64,000 bases of DNA from Streptomyces sp. NBC_00358 (GTDB lineage: Bacteria; Actinomycetota; Actinomycetes; Streptomycetales; Streptomycetaceae): contig NZ_CP107976.1 of the NCBI RefSeq assembly GCF_036099295.1, forward strand, positions 682,001 to 746,000, in the 5' to 3' direction. The notes beneath the pieces are model-generated. The model was not told where the DNA came from and did not search any database. It saw nothing but the letters and a program-made list of their open reading frames with translations. A program made the position numbers and the translations under genes. How positions within the stretch are numbered: position 1 is the stretch's first letter; every line of letters begins with the position of its first letter. Below, piece by piece: positions 50,888 to 60,333 of this stretch.

Positions 50888-51883
50888 ATGAGGACAAGAA
50901 CCCTGGGCACCACAGGCCCGGCCGTTTCCGCGCTGGGGCTGGGCGCGATGGGCATGTCGGGCGCTTACGGCGCGGCCGACCGCGCGGAGAGCATCGCCAC
51001 CGTCCATGCCGCGCTGGAGGCCGGTGTCACGCTGATCGACACCGGCGACTTCTACGGGATGGGTCACAACGAGCTGCTGATCGCCGAGGCGCTGCGCGGC
51101 CGGAATCGGGACAGCTACCGGCTGAGCGTCAAGTTCGGCATGCTGCGCGGGCCGGGCCCGCAGTTCGGCGGGGTCGACGGCCGTCCCGAGGCCGTGAAGA
51201 ACTTCCTGGCCTACTCCCTGACCCGCCTGGGCACCGACCACATCGACATCTACCGTCCGGCCCGGCTGGACCCGGCCGTACCCATCGAGGAGACGGTGGG
51301 CGCGATCAAGGAGCTGATCGATGCCGGGTACGTCCGGCATCTGGGCCTCTCGGAGGTCGACGCGGCGACCGTTCGCCGGGCGCACGCGGTGCACCCCGTC
51401 GCCGATCTTCAGATCGAGTACTCGCTGATCTCCCGTGCGGTGGAGGCTGAGATCCTGCCCACGCTGCGGGATCTCGGCATCGGCCTGACCGCGTACGGCG
51501 TCCTGAGCCGCGGTCTCATCTCCGGGCACTGGTCCTCCGACCGCACCGCCGGCCCGGGCGACAACCGGGGCTTCAGCCCGCGGTTCTCCAGCGGGAACGT
51601 GGAACACAACCTCGCTCTCGTCGAGGCACTGCGCCGGGTGGCCGACACGAAGGGCTGCACGGTCGCCCAGCTCGCCATCGCCTGGGCGAGCGCACAGGGC
51701 GACGACATCGTGCCGCTCGTCGGCGCCCGCACCCGCGAAAGGCTGGCCGAGGCGCTGCCCGCGATGGCGCTGACGCTCACCGTGGACGACCTCGCCGAGA
51801 TCGAGAAGGCCGTTCCGCTCGGTGCGGCGCGGGGCGACCGCTACCCGTCCGCCTTCATGTCGGGCCTCGGCACCGGGAACTGA
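50888..51883 (+). CDS. Aldo/keto reductase
   Basis: A 331-residue AKR from ATG 50888 (GAGGGAGAA just ahead). It starts MRTRTLGTTGPAVSALGLGAMGMS, with the active-site D-x4-Y as DTGDFYGMGHNE, the lysine in LSVKFGM, and the C-terminal NADP-binding VPLVGARTRERL. The family histidine seems replaced in IYRPARLDP (usually QHRVDP). It reduces aldehydes or ketones with NADPH. It is divergent from the truncated XRE regulator. The upstream ATG in another codon phase was not used because the ribosome site favours 50888. Confidence 0.9.
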   Translation: MRTRTLGTTGPAVSALGLGAMGMSGAYGAADRAESIATVHAALEAGVTLIDTGDFYGMGHNELLIAEALRGRNRDSYRLSVKFGMLRGPGPQFGGVDGRPEAVKNFLAYSLTRLGTDHIDIYRPARLDPAVPIEETVGAIKELIDAGYVRHLGLSEVDAATVRRAHAVHPVADLQIEYSLISRAVEAEILPTLRDLGIGLTAYGVLSRGLISGHWSSDRTAGPGDNRGFSPRFSSGNVEHNLALVEALRRVADTKGCTVAQLAIAWASAQGDDIVPLVGARTRERLAEALPAMALTLTVDDLAEIEKAVPLGAARGDRYPSAFMSGLGTGN

Positions 51884-52020
51884 ACCGGCCCCGCGCCCTG
51901 CCCGGGAAGGCCTGCCCGCTGCCGTACTCCTGCGTGCCCGCGTCCCTACCCGGGCACGAGACGTCGGGCCGACGGCTTTCACGGCCCTACGCCGCTCGCC
52001 CTCCTCACCGTCACAGCCTG

Positions 52021-52893
52021 TCAGTGCCCCTCGCCGTCCGGGAGTTGCTCGCGCAGGACCGCCTCCAGGGTGACCGGCTCGCGGCCGAGCAGAGTGGCCA
52101 GCGTCGGGTCCACGGCGGCGAATTCGCCGGCGCGGCCTGCCGCGAAGACGCCGAGCAGTTGGTCCGCCACCTCGTCGGGGGTGCCGTACTCCACCAACTG
52201 CTGCCGGAACCGGTCGTCGGGCACGGTGGTCCTCGTCGTGGTGCGGCCCGTCACCTCTGTGGCGATACCGGCGATGTCGTCGAAGGTCAGCGCCCGCGCC
52301 GCGGTGAGCGGGGGCGTGGGGCCGTCGAAGCGGCCTTCGTCGGCCAGGATGACGGCGGCCGCTTCGGCGAGGTCGGCGTGCGCGGTCCAGCTGACCGGTC
52401 CGTCCGCGGGGAGCACGATCTCGCCGGACCGCATGGCGTGGCCGAGGAACTGCATCGCGCTGGCGGTGTAGAAGCCGTTGCGCAGCGAGGTGAACGGCAC
52501 ACCGGACGCGCGCAGCGCCTCCTCGGTGACGGCGTGGTCGCGGCACGCCTGGAAACGCGACGAGGCGCCGGCACCCATGTGGCTGGTGTAGAGGATGCGG
52601 CGGGCACCCGCCGCGACGGCCCCCTCGATGGCGGCACGGTGCTGCCGCACGGCCTCCTCGCCCATCTTGTCGACAGAGACGATCAGCACCTGCGAGGCGC
52701 CCTCGAAGGCGTACGCGAGGTCGGCGGCGGTGGTGAAGCTGCCTTGCCGCACCCGCACTCCCCGGTCGGCGAACTCCTTCGCCCGCTGCGGGTCACGGAC
52801 GCTGACGCCGACCCGGTTCGCCGGAACACGGGACAGCAGCCTCTCGACGATCTGGCGTCCGAGTTGCCCGGTCGCGCCGGTCACGATGATCAT
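52021..52893 (-). CDS. NmrA-like NAD(P)-binding protein (QorB/azoreductase-like)
   Basis: A 290-residue atypical SDR from ATG 52893. MIIVTGATGQLGRQIVERL gives the GATGxLG cofactor motif; ASQVLIVSV and ILYTSHMGAGASSR follow as in quinone oxidoreductase QorB and NmrA-type proteins, without a YxxxK. It probably binds NADPH and reduces quinones, or acts as a redox sensor. It is divergent from a TetR-family gene, with two TATC-type palindromes in the 89-bp gap, and is likely its target. Confidence 0.88.
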   Translation of the reverse strand: MIIVTGATGQLGRQIVERLLSRVPANRVGVSVRDPQRAKEFADRGVRVRQGSFTTAADLAYAFEGASQVLIVSVDKMGEEAVRQHRAAIEGAVAAGARRILYTSHMGAGASSRFQACRDHAVTEEALRASGVPFTSLRNGFYTASAMQFLGHAMRSGEIVLPADGPVSWTAHADLAEAAAVILADEGRFDGPTPPLTAARALTFDDIAGIATEVTGRTTTRTTVPDDRFRQQLVEYGTPDEVADQLLGVFAAGRAGEFAAVDPTLATLLGREPVTLEAVLREQLPDGEGH

Positions 52894-52934
52894 GTTGCAC
52901 TCCAGCTCTTGGTTCCAATGGAATCAACATCAGC

Positions 52935-52982
52935 GTATCACCGATAATAACGACGGAAACATATCTGGTGTATCGTCGATAT
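52935..52982. promoter_or_regulatory. Two TetR-type operators between NmrA-like and TetR genes
   Basis: GTATCACCGATAA (52935-52947) and GTATCGTCGATAT (52970-52982) share TATC-N3-GATA with centres 35 bp apart; the second abuts the TetR ATG at 52983. One repressor could shut both divergent genes. Confidence 0.55.
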
Positions 52983-53729
52983 ATGCCATCAGGTTCACGC
53001 GTCAGGGACGGTGCCGCCACCGTCGAATCCGACACCGCCGCCGCAGGGCGCGCGCAGACCCGGCAGCGGATCGTCGAGGCCGCCGCCGGTCTGCTGGCGC
53101 GCGAGGGTCGCGACGCGGTCACCACCCGAGCCGTCGCGGTCGCGTCGAATCTGCAGCCCCCGGCCATCTACCGACTGTTCGGCGACAAGGACGGGCTGCT
53201 CGAAGCGGTGGCCGAACACGGCTTCGCCACGTTCCTGGCGGCCAAGCACGTCGACCCCGACCCGCAGGACCCCATCGAGGACCTGCGGGACGGGTGGGAC
53301 CTGGCGGTCGAGTTCGGCCTGGGCAACCCCGCGCTCTACACGCTGATGTACAGCGAGCCCACCAGGACGGACTCGGCCGCTTTCAAAGCCGGCATGGAAG
53401 TCCTCATGGGCCGCATCCGGCGCCTCGCCGCGGGTGGCTGGCTGCGCGTCGACGAGGAACTGGCGGCCCAGATCATCCACGCCACCGCGCGCGGCGCGGT
53501 GCTCACCTGGCTGTCCCTGCCCGAACACCGGCGCGACCCGGCGCTGTTGACCGTCCTACGGGAGTCGATGGTCGCCTCCGTGACCAACCAGGAGCCGGCC
53601 GTGCGGGACACCGGCCCGGCAGGCGCCGCCCGCGCCCTGCGCGCCGCGCTGCCCGAGCAGACCACCCTCAGCGGCGCCGAACAACATCTGCTCAGGGAGT
53701 GGCTGGACCGCATCGCCTCCGGCACCTGA
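52983..53729 (+). CDS. TetR-family transcriptional regulator
   Basis: About 248 residues from ATG 52983. The N-terminal helix-turn-helix covers TRQRIVEAAAGLLAREG, TTRAVAVASNLQPPAIYRLFGDKDGLLEAV (as NLQPPAIYRLFGDKDGL). The C-terminal domain has the helical TetR_C form of a sensor (LYTLMYSEPTRTDSAAF). No clear ribosome site precedes, so the message may be leaderless or weakly translated. The palindromes ending at the ATG suggest autoregulation and control of the NmrA-like gene. Confidence 0.9.
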   Translation: MPSGSRVRDGAATVESDTAAAGRAQTRQRIVEAAAGLLAREGRDAVTTRAVAVASNLQPPAIYRLFGDKDGLLEAVAEHGFATFLAAKHVDPDPQDPIEDLRDGWDLAVEFGLGNPALYTLMYSEPTRTDSAAFKAGMEVLMGRIRRLAAGGWLRVDEELAAQIIHATARGAVLTWLSLPEHRRDPALLTVLRESMVASVTNQEPAVRDTGPAGAARALRAALPEQTTLSGAEQHLLREWLDRIASGT

Positions 53730-53941
53730 CCGCCACCCGTGACCGGGATCGCGGAACGCGGAACGCGGATACGACCTCGGCCGTGCGCGGCCGACGGCCC
53801 TCGGTCACCGATGCTGCGGCTGCGGATACGACTGCGGCTGCGGCTGCGGCTGCGGGAGTTCGCCCCTGACTGCTGTTCACCGGCCTCGGGCGCGGTCCCG
53901 TCAGGTGAAATGCCCCCGCGCCGAGGATCTAGGCTCCTTGC

Positions 53942-54280
53942 ATGACCGACGAAGAAGTGATGGCACGCGTCGTCGCGATCCTCACCAAGACACGTGAGTA
54001 CGTCGGGGACGATGCCCCCGAACCCGACAGCGAGAGCGACGCCCTCCTGAACGAGCTCGTGAAGGACATCTTCCCGAGGAGCGTCGACATCGACGACGAC
54101 GCGGCGCCGCAAGAAGTCGCCGACGCCATCGCCCAGGCGATGAGCGGCCCGATCTTCACCGCCTTCGGAGCCTTCGCCGCCGCGTTCCACCAACTCGCCG
54201 CGGAACACGACCGCGACGACCCCGAGGTCACCTCCACCGAAGTACTGCAGGAGCTGGCCCTACGCGCGGGCAACGAGTGA
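53942..54280 (+). CDS. Small acidic hypothetical protein
   Basis: A 112-residue, acidic, helical protein from ATG 53942 (MTDEEVMARVVAILTKTREY...). No motif or signal peptide. A Phe/Ala-rich segment (IFTAFGAFAAAFHQLAAE) may form an amphipathic helix. The third-position GC pattern supports coding. The 200-bp gap before it contains TGCGGC hexamer repeats (53813-53856) and no gene. Function unknown. Confidence 0.6.
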   Translation: MTDEEVMARVVAILTKTREYVGDDAPEPDSESDALLNELVKDIFPRSVDIDDDAAPQEVADAIAQAMSGPIFTAFGAFAAAFHQLAAEHDRDDPEVTSTEVLQELALRAGNE

Positions 54281-54409
54281 CACGCAGTTTCCGGGCCCGC
54301 CGGCAAGGGGCCTGAGCCGACCGGAGCCCACCTGCACGATCGGACGGCAGGCTCGGCGGGCTCGGCTCCGTTCACGCGGTCGTGGATCTGGCTGGACCTC
54401 CGGCCTCGG

Positions 54410-55060
54410 TCACCGTATGTGTCGGCCGACCTCGCCAGGCAGGGGTGCGCCGATGGCCAGCGCTTCGTCGAGTCCGGCCACCAGGTCCGCGGCGAGCGTC
54501 GGAACGTGGACGGCGGCCCACTGTTCGGTGAGAGAGAGGAAGCCGTTCAGCTCCTCCCGCACGGTGAGCAGGATCCCAGGCAGGTCGCCCGCCGCCATCT
54601 CGACGGGATGCGCGGAGGGAGCTTCCTGCTCCTCCCCTCCGTCGGGCCACAGTCTGACGACCGCGTCGGCATGCTCGATCCACGGTGAAGGGCCATGGCC
54701 GAGCCACGGGGACGCTCCGCCCGCTACGACGAGCCACTCGCGCCAGTCCTCCAGGCCGCAACAGCATCCCGGGACGACGGTGACGTCGGTTCTGGTGTCG
54801 TGGACCCGCAGACCACCCGGTGCGAAGACCCTGTCCGCCCGAAGCAGGCGACGGATCAACTCGCCGGCGTCCGCCACGGGCGGCTCGTCCTCATCCGCCC
54901 CCGAGTTGCCGACCGCGAGGGCGGCCAGCGCCGTACCGACCTCGAGCGGGGACATGCGGCCGGACAGAGCCATGAACCGGTAGGCAGGCAGTTCAGCCAC
55001 GGGCCACAAGGAGAAGTCAGCGGTGTCCGGAGTTTCCAGGACGGCGTCCACGATCAACAT
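54410..55060 (-). CDS. Hypothetical protein
   Basis: A 216-residue soluble protein from ATG 55060. It has a Trp-rich middle (VPGCCCGLEDWREWLVV, SPWLGHGPSPWIEH) and no signal or membrane segment. The CCC-GLEDW pattern recurs in uncharacterised Streptomyces proteins, but I know no function. It is divergent from the RibD-like reductase gene. Confidence 0.65.
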   Translation of the reverse strand: MLIVDAVLETPDTADFSLWPVAELPAYRFMALSGRMSPLEVGTALAALAVGNSGADEDEPPVADAGELIRRLLRADRVFAPGGLRVHDTRTDVTVVPGCCCGLEDWREWLVVAGGASPWLGHGPSPWIEHADAVVRLWPDGGEEQEAPSAHPVEMAAGDLPGILLTVREELNGFLSLTEQWAAVHVPTLAADLVAGLDEALAIGAPLPGEVGRHIR

Positions 55061-55210
55061 GGCGGCATTCTCGCCTTTGCCGGTCCGGACCGCCCGGCAT
55101 TTTCCGCCCCGGCTCCCCCTGGCCGGCGTCATGCCGACCGATTCCTTTCCGAGCCGACCCGAGTCCTCACACCAGAAGGCCGGAACGACCGGCCGAGGAC
55201 GGAGATCATC

Positions 55211-55765
55211 ATGCGCAGGCTCATCGCGGGAGCGTTCATCACACTCGACGGCGTGGTCCAGGATCCGGGCGGGTTCGGCGAGACCGAACGTGGCGGCTGG
55301 GCACTGGAATACTTCGACGACGACGCCCGTCAGCGGGCCACCGACGCACTCCTGGCGAGCGACACCTTCCTGCTGGGGCGGGCGACCTACGAGATCCTCG
55401 AAAAGGCCTGGTCGAGCAACACCGGACCGTATGCCGAGGCGATGCACAAGCTTCCCAAGGCCATCGTGACGAACACGCTGAGCGGCTCTTTGCCCTGGAA
55501 CGCCACCGCCCTCACGGGTGAAGCCGCGCAGACCGTCGCGAAACTGAAGGAGCAGCCCGGCGGCGACATCGTGATGTACGGCAGCTTCACTCTGATGAAG
55601 ACCCTGCTCCAGCACGACCTGATCGACGAACTGAACCTCGGCGTCCACCCCGTGGTCGTCGGCACCGGAACTCGGCTCTTCGACAGCGTGCTGCCGCGCT
55701 CACTCCGGTTCGTCTCCGCGACACCGAGCGCGACCGGCGTCGTCACCCTCACCTACGCCCCGTAG
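55211..55765 (+). CDS. RibD C-terminal/dihydrofolate-reductase-like protein
   Basis: A 184-residue protein from ATG 55211 (GGAG 5 bp upstream). MRRLIAGAFITLDGVVQDPGGFGE, LLGRATYEIL, GGDIVMYGSFTLMKTLL and LHPVVVGTGTRLF correspond to the RibD_C/DHFR-like family in order. These stand-alone proteins are probably NADPH-dependent reductases of unknown substrate and are frequent in actinomycetes. Confidence 0.9.
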   Translation: MRRLIAGAFITLDGVVQDPGGFGETERGGWALEYFDDDARQRATDALLASDTFLLGRATYEILEKAWSSNTGPYAEAMHKLPKAIVTNTLSGSLPWNATALTGEAAQTVAKLKEQPGGDIVMYGSFTLMKTLLQHDLIDELNLGVHPVVVGTGTRLFDSVLPRSLRFVSATPSATGVVTLTYAP

Positions 55766-55909
55766 CGGCATCGGGACAACCGAATCCCGCTGTCCCTGCC
55801 AAGCCCGACCGACGCGAACTGCCGCGGCGCGCACGGTGGACGGCCCTGCCGAACGCCGGGTCACGGCCGCCGTGCGCGACGTGGGCGTCGTCCATGCCTG
55901 CCGCGGAGT

Positions 55910-56668
55910 TCAGGAGCCAGAGGCCGAGGCGGTACGGACGGCGCGCTCCTGCGGGAAGTTGGCGGCGGCCACCACCTCGGGTGGCCGCACGTAACCGCCG
56001 ATGCTCTCGACTCGAACGACCAGCGCCAGAGGTGATGTGGTGTCATATGTCCTGGCCAGCTTGCGGATCTGACCACGTGCGAAGAGCTGGGTCGCTCCCG
56101 AGGTCGCCAGAACGTCGCAGCCCGCGATCATCACGAGGCGGCTCCGGGACGCGAAGGGGTTGCGCGCCAGCAGGACGATGGCGTAGTCCACGTTCACCGT
56201 CCCGTCTCCCGCCGACTCACCGTACTCCTCGCCGTCCTCCGCACCCACGATGCGATATTCGCTGGAGAACAGCCTGAACTCATAAGGGGAGTTGAGCCGG
56301 TCGGCCATCAACTGCCAGACGCCGTTGTGGGCCGGCCCACCGATCACGACCAGGTTCTCCTCGGCGTCCGAGGCCATGACGAAGGCCCTGGCCCTGACCG
56401 TCGCGGCCTCGTGCAACCGCAGGTCCTGGGAGAGGAATTGCCGCAGGGTCATGGCGGCCAGGGCATCGCCCTCATGGATCTTCGGATACGGGGACGGCAC
56501 CCGGCCCGACTCCCCGACGACCATCACCACCCGACGGTCACGGTCCAGCCGCCACACACGCGCCGCCGGCAGCCTGGTCCGCCAGTACTGCACAAAAGCA
56601 CGGCCCAGCCAGCCCACGGCGAACGCCAGCAGCGAGGCCACAAGATTGACCGCCAGATCCTGCCGCAC
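55910..56668 (-). CDS. Membrane-anchored protein of unknown function
   Basis: About 252 residues from GTG 56668. One N-terminal transmembrane helix (LAVNLVASLLAFAVGWLGRAFV) precedes a soluble domain with a Rossmann-like alternating pattern: VVMVVGESG, ENLVVIGGPAHNGVWQ, YAIVLLARNPF, RLVMIAGCDVLAT. The two hydrophobic strands ending in GGPAHN and AGCD could form a ligand pocket. I cannot name the family; anchored nucleotide- or NAD-sensing domains of defence-type systems have a comparable layout. No partner gene is adjacent. Confidence 0.7.
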   Translation of the reverse strand: MRQDLAVNLVASLLAFAVGWLGRAFVQYWRTRLPAARVWRLDRDRRVVMVVGESGRVPSPYPKIHEGDALAAMTLRQFLSQDLRLHEAATVRARAFVMASDAEENLVVIGGPAHNGVWQLMADRLNSPYEFRLFSSEYRIVGAEDGEEYGESAGDGTVNVDYAIVLLARNPFASRSRLVMIAGCDVLATSGATQLFARGQIRKLARTYDTTSPLALVVRVESIGGYVRPPEVVAAANFPQERAVRTASASGS

Positions 56669-56980
56669 GACCGGCCCCCGTCCTCGCCTGCGCGTCGACG
56701 AGCAGTTTGCACCACTGCGTCGACCGACGAAAAGGGCCCGCATCAAGGGAAGTTCGCCACACCTCCTGCGGCCCGCGTCTCTCCGATGCGTGTTGAGACC
56801 GCTCGTCCCAGGACGCTACGGCGTGCCGAGTACGGAACGCACTCCACTTCGGTCGTTCGTCGGCACGCGGACGGCGCGGGGATCCGCGGCGAGGGACGTC
56901 GAGTACGGCCGAAATGCACGACTCTGAGGTGCGTGAGGGGGGCGAGAATGAGCGGGAGACCTCGTCGTGCAGGGGGGACC
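56669..56980. other. 312-bp divergent gap with no gene seen
   Basis: It separates the membrane-anchored protein and the ArsR-type gene. Apart from the ribosome site AGGGGGGACC (56971-56980) and an in-frame ATG at 56948, I see no strong promoter, palindrome or ORF with coding bias. Confidence 0.6.
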
Positions 56981-57961
56981 ATGGGGCTCAGGGTGCACTT
57001 CACGCCGGACGACCTCGGGCGGATACGGATGGCCCCGGGGCCCGACCCGCTGTGGGAGATCGTGCTGAGCGCGACCCTGCTGGACGGCACCGCAGGCCGG
57101 GCGGCCTTCGACCCGTGGCGGGCGGGCGCCAGGAGCCGGCTGCGGGACCGCCTGTCCCGCCAGGACGCCCGGCTCATCCGTTATCTGGCGCCCCGCACCG
57201 GGGACTTCCCGGACTTCCTTACCCCGGTCAGGCCGACCGTGGATCTGGCCGACGGGATCGAGGCGGTCCGCTCCACTCCGGCCCGAAGGTTGCGTCAGGA
57301 TCTGGCCGTGCTCTCCGCGGCCCCGGCCTGGGCCCGTCCGCTGGCCGACTGCGCCCGCACCGCACTCACCGGCCTCGGCGACGCCCTGCACCGCTACTAC
57401 CATGCCGCCCTCGGCCCGTACTGGTCCCGGATCCAGGCCCTGGTCGACGCCGACCGCACCGCCCGCAGCCGCGCTCTGCTCCGCCACGGCGTCGACGGGC
57501 TCCTGCACAGCCTGCGCCCCACCCTGGACTGGTCCCCGCCCGTGCTGACAGCGCCGTACCCGGTCGACCGCGACCTCCACCTCGCCGGGCGCGGCCTGCT
57601 GCTGGTGCCTTCGGTGTTCTGCTGGCGTACCCCGGTCACGCTCATCGACACCGAGCTCTCCCCGGTCCTGGTCTATCCCGTCGCCCACCGGCCCGGCTGG
57701 TGCGCCGACCCCGCCGCCCGCCGAGGATCCGGCAGTCTCGCCGCCCTCCTGGGACCCACCCGGGCCAGCGCCCTGCGCGCTGTCGAAGACGGCTGTACGA
57801 CCACGGAGCTGGCCCGTCGCACCGGCACCACCGCGCCGACCGCCAGCCAGCACACCTACGTCCTGCGCGAGGCGAACCTGATCATCTCCACCCGCCACCG
57901 CAACACCGTCGTGCACACGCTCACCCCGCTGGGGGCCGCGCTGCTCCACGCCAACACCTGA
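56981..57961 (+). CDS. ArsR-type winged-helix regulator with N-terminal DUF5937-like domain
   Basis: A 326-residue protein. ATG 56981 directly follows AGGGGGGACC, so it is chosen over ATG 56948. The first 230 residues (MGLRVHFTPDDLGRIRMAPGPDPLWE) match the start of streptomycete DUF5937/ArsR-type regulators. The C-terminus has a winged helix (LAALLGPTRASALRAVEDGCTTTELARRTGTTAPTASQH in parts: ALRAVEDGCTTTELARR, TTAPTASQHTYVL). Such proteins are abundant in Streptomyces; targets are unknown. Confidence 0.82.
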   Translation: MGLRVHFTPDDLGRIRMAPGPDPLWEIVLSATLLDGTAGRAAFDPWRAGARSRLRDRLSRQDARLIRYLAPRTGDFPDFLTPVRPTVDLADGIEAVRSTPARRLRQDLAVLSAAPAWARPLADCARTALTGLGDALHRYYHAALGPYWSRIQALVDADRTARSRALLRHGVDGLLHSLRPTLDWSPPVLTAPYPVDRDLHLAGRGLLLVPSVFCWRTPVTLIDTELSPVLVYPVAHRPGWCADPAARRGSGSLAALLGPTRASALRAVEDGCTTTELARRTGTTAPTASQHTYVLREANLIISTRHRNTVVHTLTPLGAALLHANT

Positions 57962-57975
57962 CGGAACGCGCCGAC

Positions 57976-57995
57976 GCCGCGCTGATCAGCGCGGC
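57976..57995. terminator. Palindrome between convergent regulator genes
   Basis: GCCGCGCTGATCAGCGCGGC is a perfect 20-bp palindrome across the stop codon of the LysR gene, between the convergent ArsR-type and LysR genes. It may act as a terminator for both. Confidence 0.5.
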
Positions 57996-58921
57996 TTCAC
58001 CCAGGCCGGCACCCAGGTCCCGGCCGCGTCGTGGCCGGTCCCTGTGGCGGCGAGGTGGGCGCGGAGGGTGGCCAGCGCCGGGTGGGGGTTGTCGCGGTGC
58101 CAGAGGAGCGAGTGCGGGTAGACGGGCGTCGGATCGGTGACCGGGATGCGACGAAGGCCGTGGTCGGCGGGCCAGACGAGCCGTGTCTGCCCGCCCATGA
58201 AGGTGGCCAGGGCCGGGGTGTCGGCGACGGTGTCGAGGAGGGCGTCGGATCCGAAGTTGGGCCCGGTGGCCTCGATGGTGAGGTCGAACTCGGCGACGAG
58301 GTCGTCGTAGTAGGCGGCCCACTCGGTGCCGGGGACGATGCCGGGCATCCAGATCCGGTGCCCGGCGAGTTGGGCGACGGTCACCGACCGGGCGCCCGCC
58401 AGCGCGTGGGCGGGGCCGGTGAGGAGCTGGAGCGGCTCGTCGAGCACCCGGACGGACTCGATGTCGTCGGGAAGCGGCCGGCCGGGCACGGCGACGGCGC
58501 GGAAGGAGGCGTCGATCTCACCGGACCTGATGGCGGCGACGGCGGTCTCGATGTCGAACAGCCACACCACGTCGAGCTCGATCTCGGGGTGCGCCCGGTG
58601 GAATCCGCGCATCAGGCCCGAGGCCGCGCCGCGCGAGGCGATCACGTCGACGCGCAGCGGGCGGCGGCCGGTGCGCACGGACGCGACCGCGCGCTCGGCG
58701 ACACGCAGCAGTTCGCGCGCGTGGGGTAGGAAGGCCTGACCGTCGATGGTGAGCTCGGCACCCCGCGCGGTGCGGGTGAACAGCCGCACGCCGAGGTTGC
58801 GCTCCAGCGCCGCGATGCGCTTGGAGACGGCCTGCTGGGTGACCGCCAGCTCGGCCGCGGCCTCCTGGAACTGCCCCGTGTCGGCCGCGGCGACGAAGGT
58901 CCGGACGGTGTCGAGGTCCAC
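57986..58921 (-). CDS. LysR-family transcriptional regulator
   Basis: A 311-residue protein from GTG 58921. The helix-turn-helix (VRTFVAAADTGQFQEAAAELAVTQQAVSKRI as AAAELAVTQQAVSKRIAALE) and the LysR substrate domain (RPLRVDVIASRGAASGLM, HPEIELDVV) are complete. It is divergent from an MFS exporter across a gap with several GGTTGT repeats, a usual LysR arrangement, and probably activates it. Confidence 0.92.
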   Translation of the reverse strand: MDLDTVRTFVAAADTGQFQEAAAELAVTQQAVSKRIAALERNLGVRLFTRTARGAELTIDGQAFLPHARELLRVAERAVASVRTGRRPLRVDVIASRGAASGLMRGFHRAHPEIELDVVWLFDIETAVAAIRSGEIDASFRAVAVPGRPLPDDIESVRVLDEPLQLLTGPAHALAGARSVTVAQLAGHRIWMPGIVPGTEWAAYYDDLVAEFDLTIEATGPNFGSDALLDTVADTPALATFMGGQTRLVWPADHGLRRIPVTDPTPVYPHSLLWHRDNPHPALATLRAHLAATGTGHDAAGTWVPAWVKPR

Positions 58922-58936
58922 GTCCGCATTCTATGC

Positions 58937-59029
58937 GTACAACCGTTGGTTGTGGCTGAGCGGCCTTGCGGTTGTTTGATCCGCAGGTGTGATGCCGCTT
59001 TGATACCTCTGATCGCGGATCGGTTGTAC
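58937..59029. promoter_or_regulatory. LysR/MFS divergent control region with GGTTGT repeats
   Basis: ACAACC-GTT-GGTTGT (58939-58953) is a perfect palindrome. Further copies CGGTTGT (58969-58975) and CGGTTGTAC (59021-59029, inverse of GTACAACCG at 58937-58945) follow. This matches the multiple half-sites of a LysR-type control region. Confidence 0.55.
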
Positions 59030-59052
59030 AGGTGAGTGGAGAGGCGTCGGGC

Positions 59053-60333
59053 ATGAGGAGCGGGCACCGGCGGGGGCAGTTGCTCGGACCTCGGCTGGGG
59101 CGCCGGTTCGGATGGCTATGGGGAGCGTACGGAACCAGCGCGCTCGGCACGTGGCTGGCCTTCGGCGCGTTCCCGGTCATCGCCATCCAGGTACTGCACG
59201 CCGGACCGGCCGAGGTCGCCGCGCTGGCCTCCGTGGGCACCGCGGTGGGGGCGGTCGTGGCGGTGCCGCTCGGCCCGTGGGTGGAATTCCGCCGCAAGCG
59301 GCCGGTGCTGATCACGATGGACCTGGTGCGGTTCGCCGCGCTGCTGACGATCCCCGCCGCGTACGCGCTCCATCTCCTCACCTTCCTTCAGCTCCTGCTG
59401 GTCTCGGTCGTCGTCGCGGCGGCCGACATCACGTTCCGGGCCGCCTCCGGCGCGTACCTGAAGACGCTGCTGCCGACCGAGGATCTGCTCGTGGCCAACG
59501 CCCGGTTCGAGTCGACGGCCTGGACGACGACCATCGTCGGACCGCCGCTGGGCGGCGCGGCGATCGGGCTCCTCGGTCCGGTGGCGACGGTGGTGGCCGA
59601 CGCGGCGAGCTATCTGCTCTCGGCCTTGGGCATCCGTGCGACGGGCGGCCACGAGCCGAGCCCCGAGCGCCGGGAAGCCGGGCGCATGCGGCCCGGGGAC
59701 CTGCTCGACGGCTGGCGGTACGTCCTCGCCGACGCGACGCTGCGTCCGCTGCTGCTCAACACCGCCTTGTTCAACGGTCTGGTGATGGCCGTCGAGCCAC
59801 TCCTGGCCGTCCTGATGCTCGGCCGGCTCGGCTTCGCACCGTGGCAGTACGGCCTGGCCTTCGCGGCCCCCTCGATCGGAGGGCTGCTCGGCTCGCGGCT
59901 GGCCCGACCGCTCGTGACCCGGTTCGGACAACACCAGGTCCTGATCGCGGTCGGGACGCTGCGCGCGCTCTGGCCCGTCGGCCTGGCCTTTCTGGGGCCG
60001 GGCAGCGGAGGACTGCTGCTCGTGATGGGCGTCGAACTCGGGCTCATCTTCTGCTGTGGCGTCTTCAACCCCGTCTACGCCACCTACCGCCTCGAACGGA
60101 CCCCGACCGACCGGGTCGCCCGCACGCTGTCCGCCTGGGCCGTGACGACGAAGGCCTCGACCGCGCTGCTGACGGCATTGTGGGGCGTCCTGGGCACCCT
60201 GCTCGGCCCGCGTACGGCCATCGGCCTGGCCGGCCTGCTGCTCCTCGCGACCCCTCTGCTGCTCCCGCGCCGCGCGGCGGCGCCTCTCTCCGAGCAGAAG
60301 CAGAAGCAGGAACCGGCGCCGAGCCAGGCCTGA
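59053..60333 (+). CDS. MFS transporter (enterobactin exporter EntS-like)
   Basis: A 426-residue transporter. ATG 59053 has GGAGAGG upstream and is preferred to GTG 59032. It has about 12 hydrophobic helices (GRRFGWLWGAYGTSALGTWLAFG region first) and LRPLLLNTALFNGLVMAVEPLL in the middle, as in EntS/MefA-type exporters. It is probably an efflux pump controlled by the divergent LysR protein. Substrate not predicted. Confidence 0.88.
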   Translation: MRSGHRRGQLLGPRLGRRFGWLWGAYGTSALGTWLAFGAFPVIAIQVLHAGPAEVAALASVGTAVGAVVAVPLGPWVEFRRKRPVLITMDLVRFAALLTIPAAYALHLLTFLQLLLVSVVVAAADITFRAASGAYLKTLLPTEDLLVANARFESTAWTTTIVGPPLGGAAIGLLGPVATVVADAASYLLSALGIRATGGHEPSPERREAGRMRPGDLLDGWRYVLADATLRPLLLNTALFNGLVMAVEPLLAVLMLGRLGFAPWQYGLAFAAPSIGGLLGSRLARPLVTRFGQHQVLIAVGTLRALWPVGLAFLGPGSGGLLLVMGVELGLIFCCGVFNPVYATYRLERTPTDRVARTLSAWAVTTKASTALLTALWGVLGTLLGPRTAIGLAGLLLLATPLLLPRRAAAPLSEQKQKQEPAPSQA

